Assembly (NCBI GenBank): GCA_946480345.1
Contig: CAMLJR010000065.1
Span: 1-15,285, forward strand
DNA: 15,285 nt
Direction: 5' to 3'
From: an uncultured Spongiibacteraceae bacterium
Lineage (GTDB): Bacteria; Pseudomonadota; Gammaproteobacteria; Pseudomonadales; CAMLJR01
Shown: piece by piece, positions 15,185 to 15,285 of the stretch
Numbering within the stretch: the first letter of the stretch is position 1
Layout: the number at the start of each line of letters is the position of its first letter
Notes under the pieces: model-generated
What the model was told of the DNA's origin: nothing
The model's database searches: none
Seen by the model: only the letters and a program-made list of their open reading frames with translations
Made by a program: the position numbers and the translations under genes

Positions 15185-15285
15185 TTATTTATCTAATGAT
15201 CGACCATCCAGAAAACGAATATCGAGACATGATGCACATTGCTGCCGTAGTCCGTCATCAAATTGGTAATACCAACGGTCGACGG
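15185..15285 (-). CDS. Possible C-terminal end of an upstream gene, cut by the window edge
   Basis: One minus-strand frame is open from the right edge to a TAA at 15187-15185. It gives 32 residues with a protein-like composition (WYYQFDDG near the start, a CASC pair, then DIRFLDGRSLDK at the end). It ends 43 bases before the glucosaminidase start codon on the same strand, which fits an operon. I cannot name the family from this fragment. Other frames here are also open, so the call is tentative. Confidence 0.4.
   Translation of the reverse strand, partial: VDRWYYQFDDGLRQQCASCLDIRFLDGRSLDK

Noticed and set aside
15196..15285. Plus-strand gene starting at ATG 15196
   Set aside because: No ribosome site in the AT-rich stretch before it and no recognisable motif in 30 codons. 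Kept only as an alternative to the minus-strand fragment.

Overview
The window looks like the chromosome of a gammaproteobacterium. Rho, thioredoxin, UbiD, HemW, IlvD, ElbB, ArfB and a full-length ArgA (amino-acid kinase plus GNAT acetyltransferase) are all of proteobacterial type. The order trxA-rho-ubiD on one strand is familiar from Pseudomonadales and related orders. I cannot name a genus. No rRNA, tRNA, CRISPR array, transposase or replication origin was found, and no stretch longer than about 300 bases lacks a gene.

Left half (1-6842, all minus strand), in transcription order: trxA, rho, ubiD, hemW, ilvD, and the first 88 codons of an unrecognised membrane protein cut by the window edge. 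trxA has a good sigma70-like promoter. rho ends in a clear intrinsic terminator only 23 bases before the ubiD start codon. This is housekeeping DNA: redox (trxA), termination (rho), ubiquinone (ubiD), heme delivery (hemW) and branched-chain amino acids (ilvD).

Middle (7062-9378): elbB (plus) converges on arfB (minus), a ribosome-rescue hydrolase. arfB diverges from two overlapping plus-strand lipoprotein genes: a YceI-domain protein and an unrecognised small lipoprotein. Facing them across an AT-rich palindrome is a minus-strand group: a 35-codon lysine-rich protein, a DUF1993 protein and a 789-residue membrane protein. The last looks like a large M48 (Ste24/HtpX-like) metallopeptidase that has lost its HExxH motif and third zinc ligand. 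Upstream of this group on the same strand is argA.

Right end (about 13850-15285): base composition turns clearly AT-richer. Two overlapping minus-strand genes encode a leaderless peptidoglycan-binding plus glucosaminidase (GH73/FlgJ-type) protein and a small membrane-anchored periplasmic protein with two cysteines. This architecture is what one expects of a type VI secretion effector and its immunity protein beside the argA housekeeping region. It is the most interesting part of the window. The function is inferred; no secretion machinery lies inside the window. A possible gene end at 15185-15285 may be the gene upstream of the effector.
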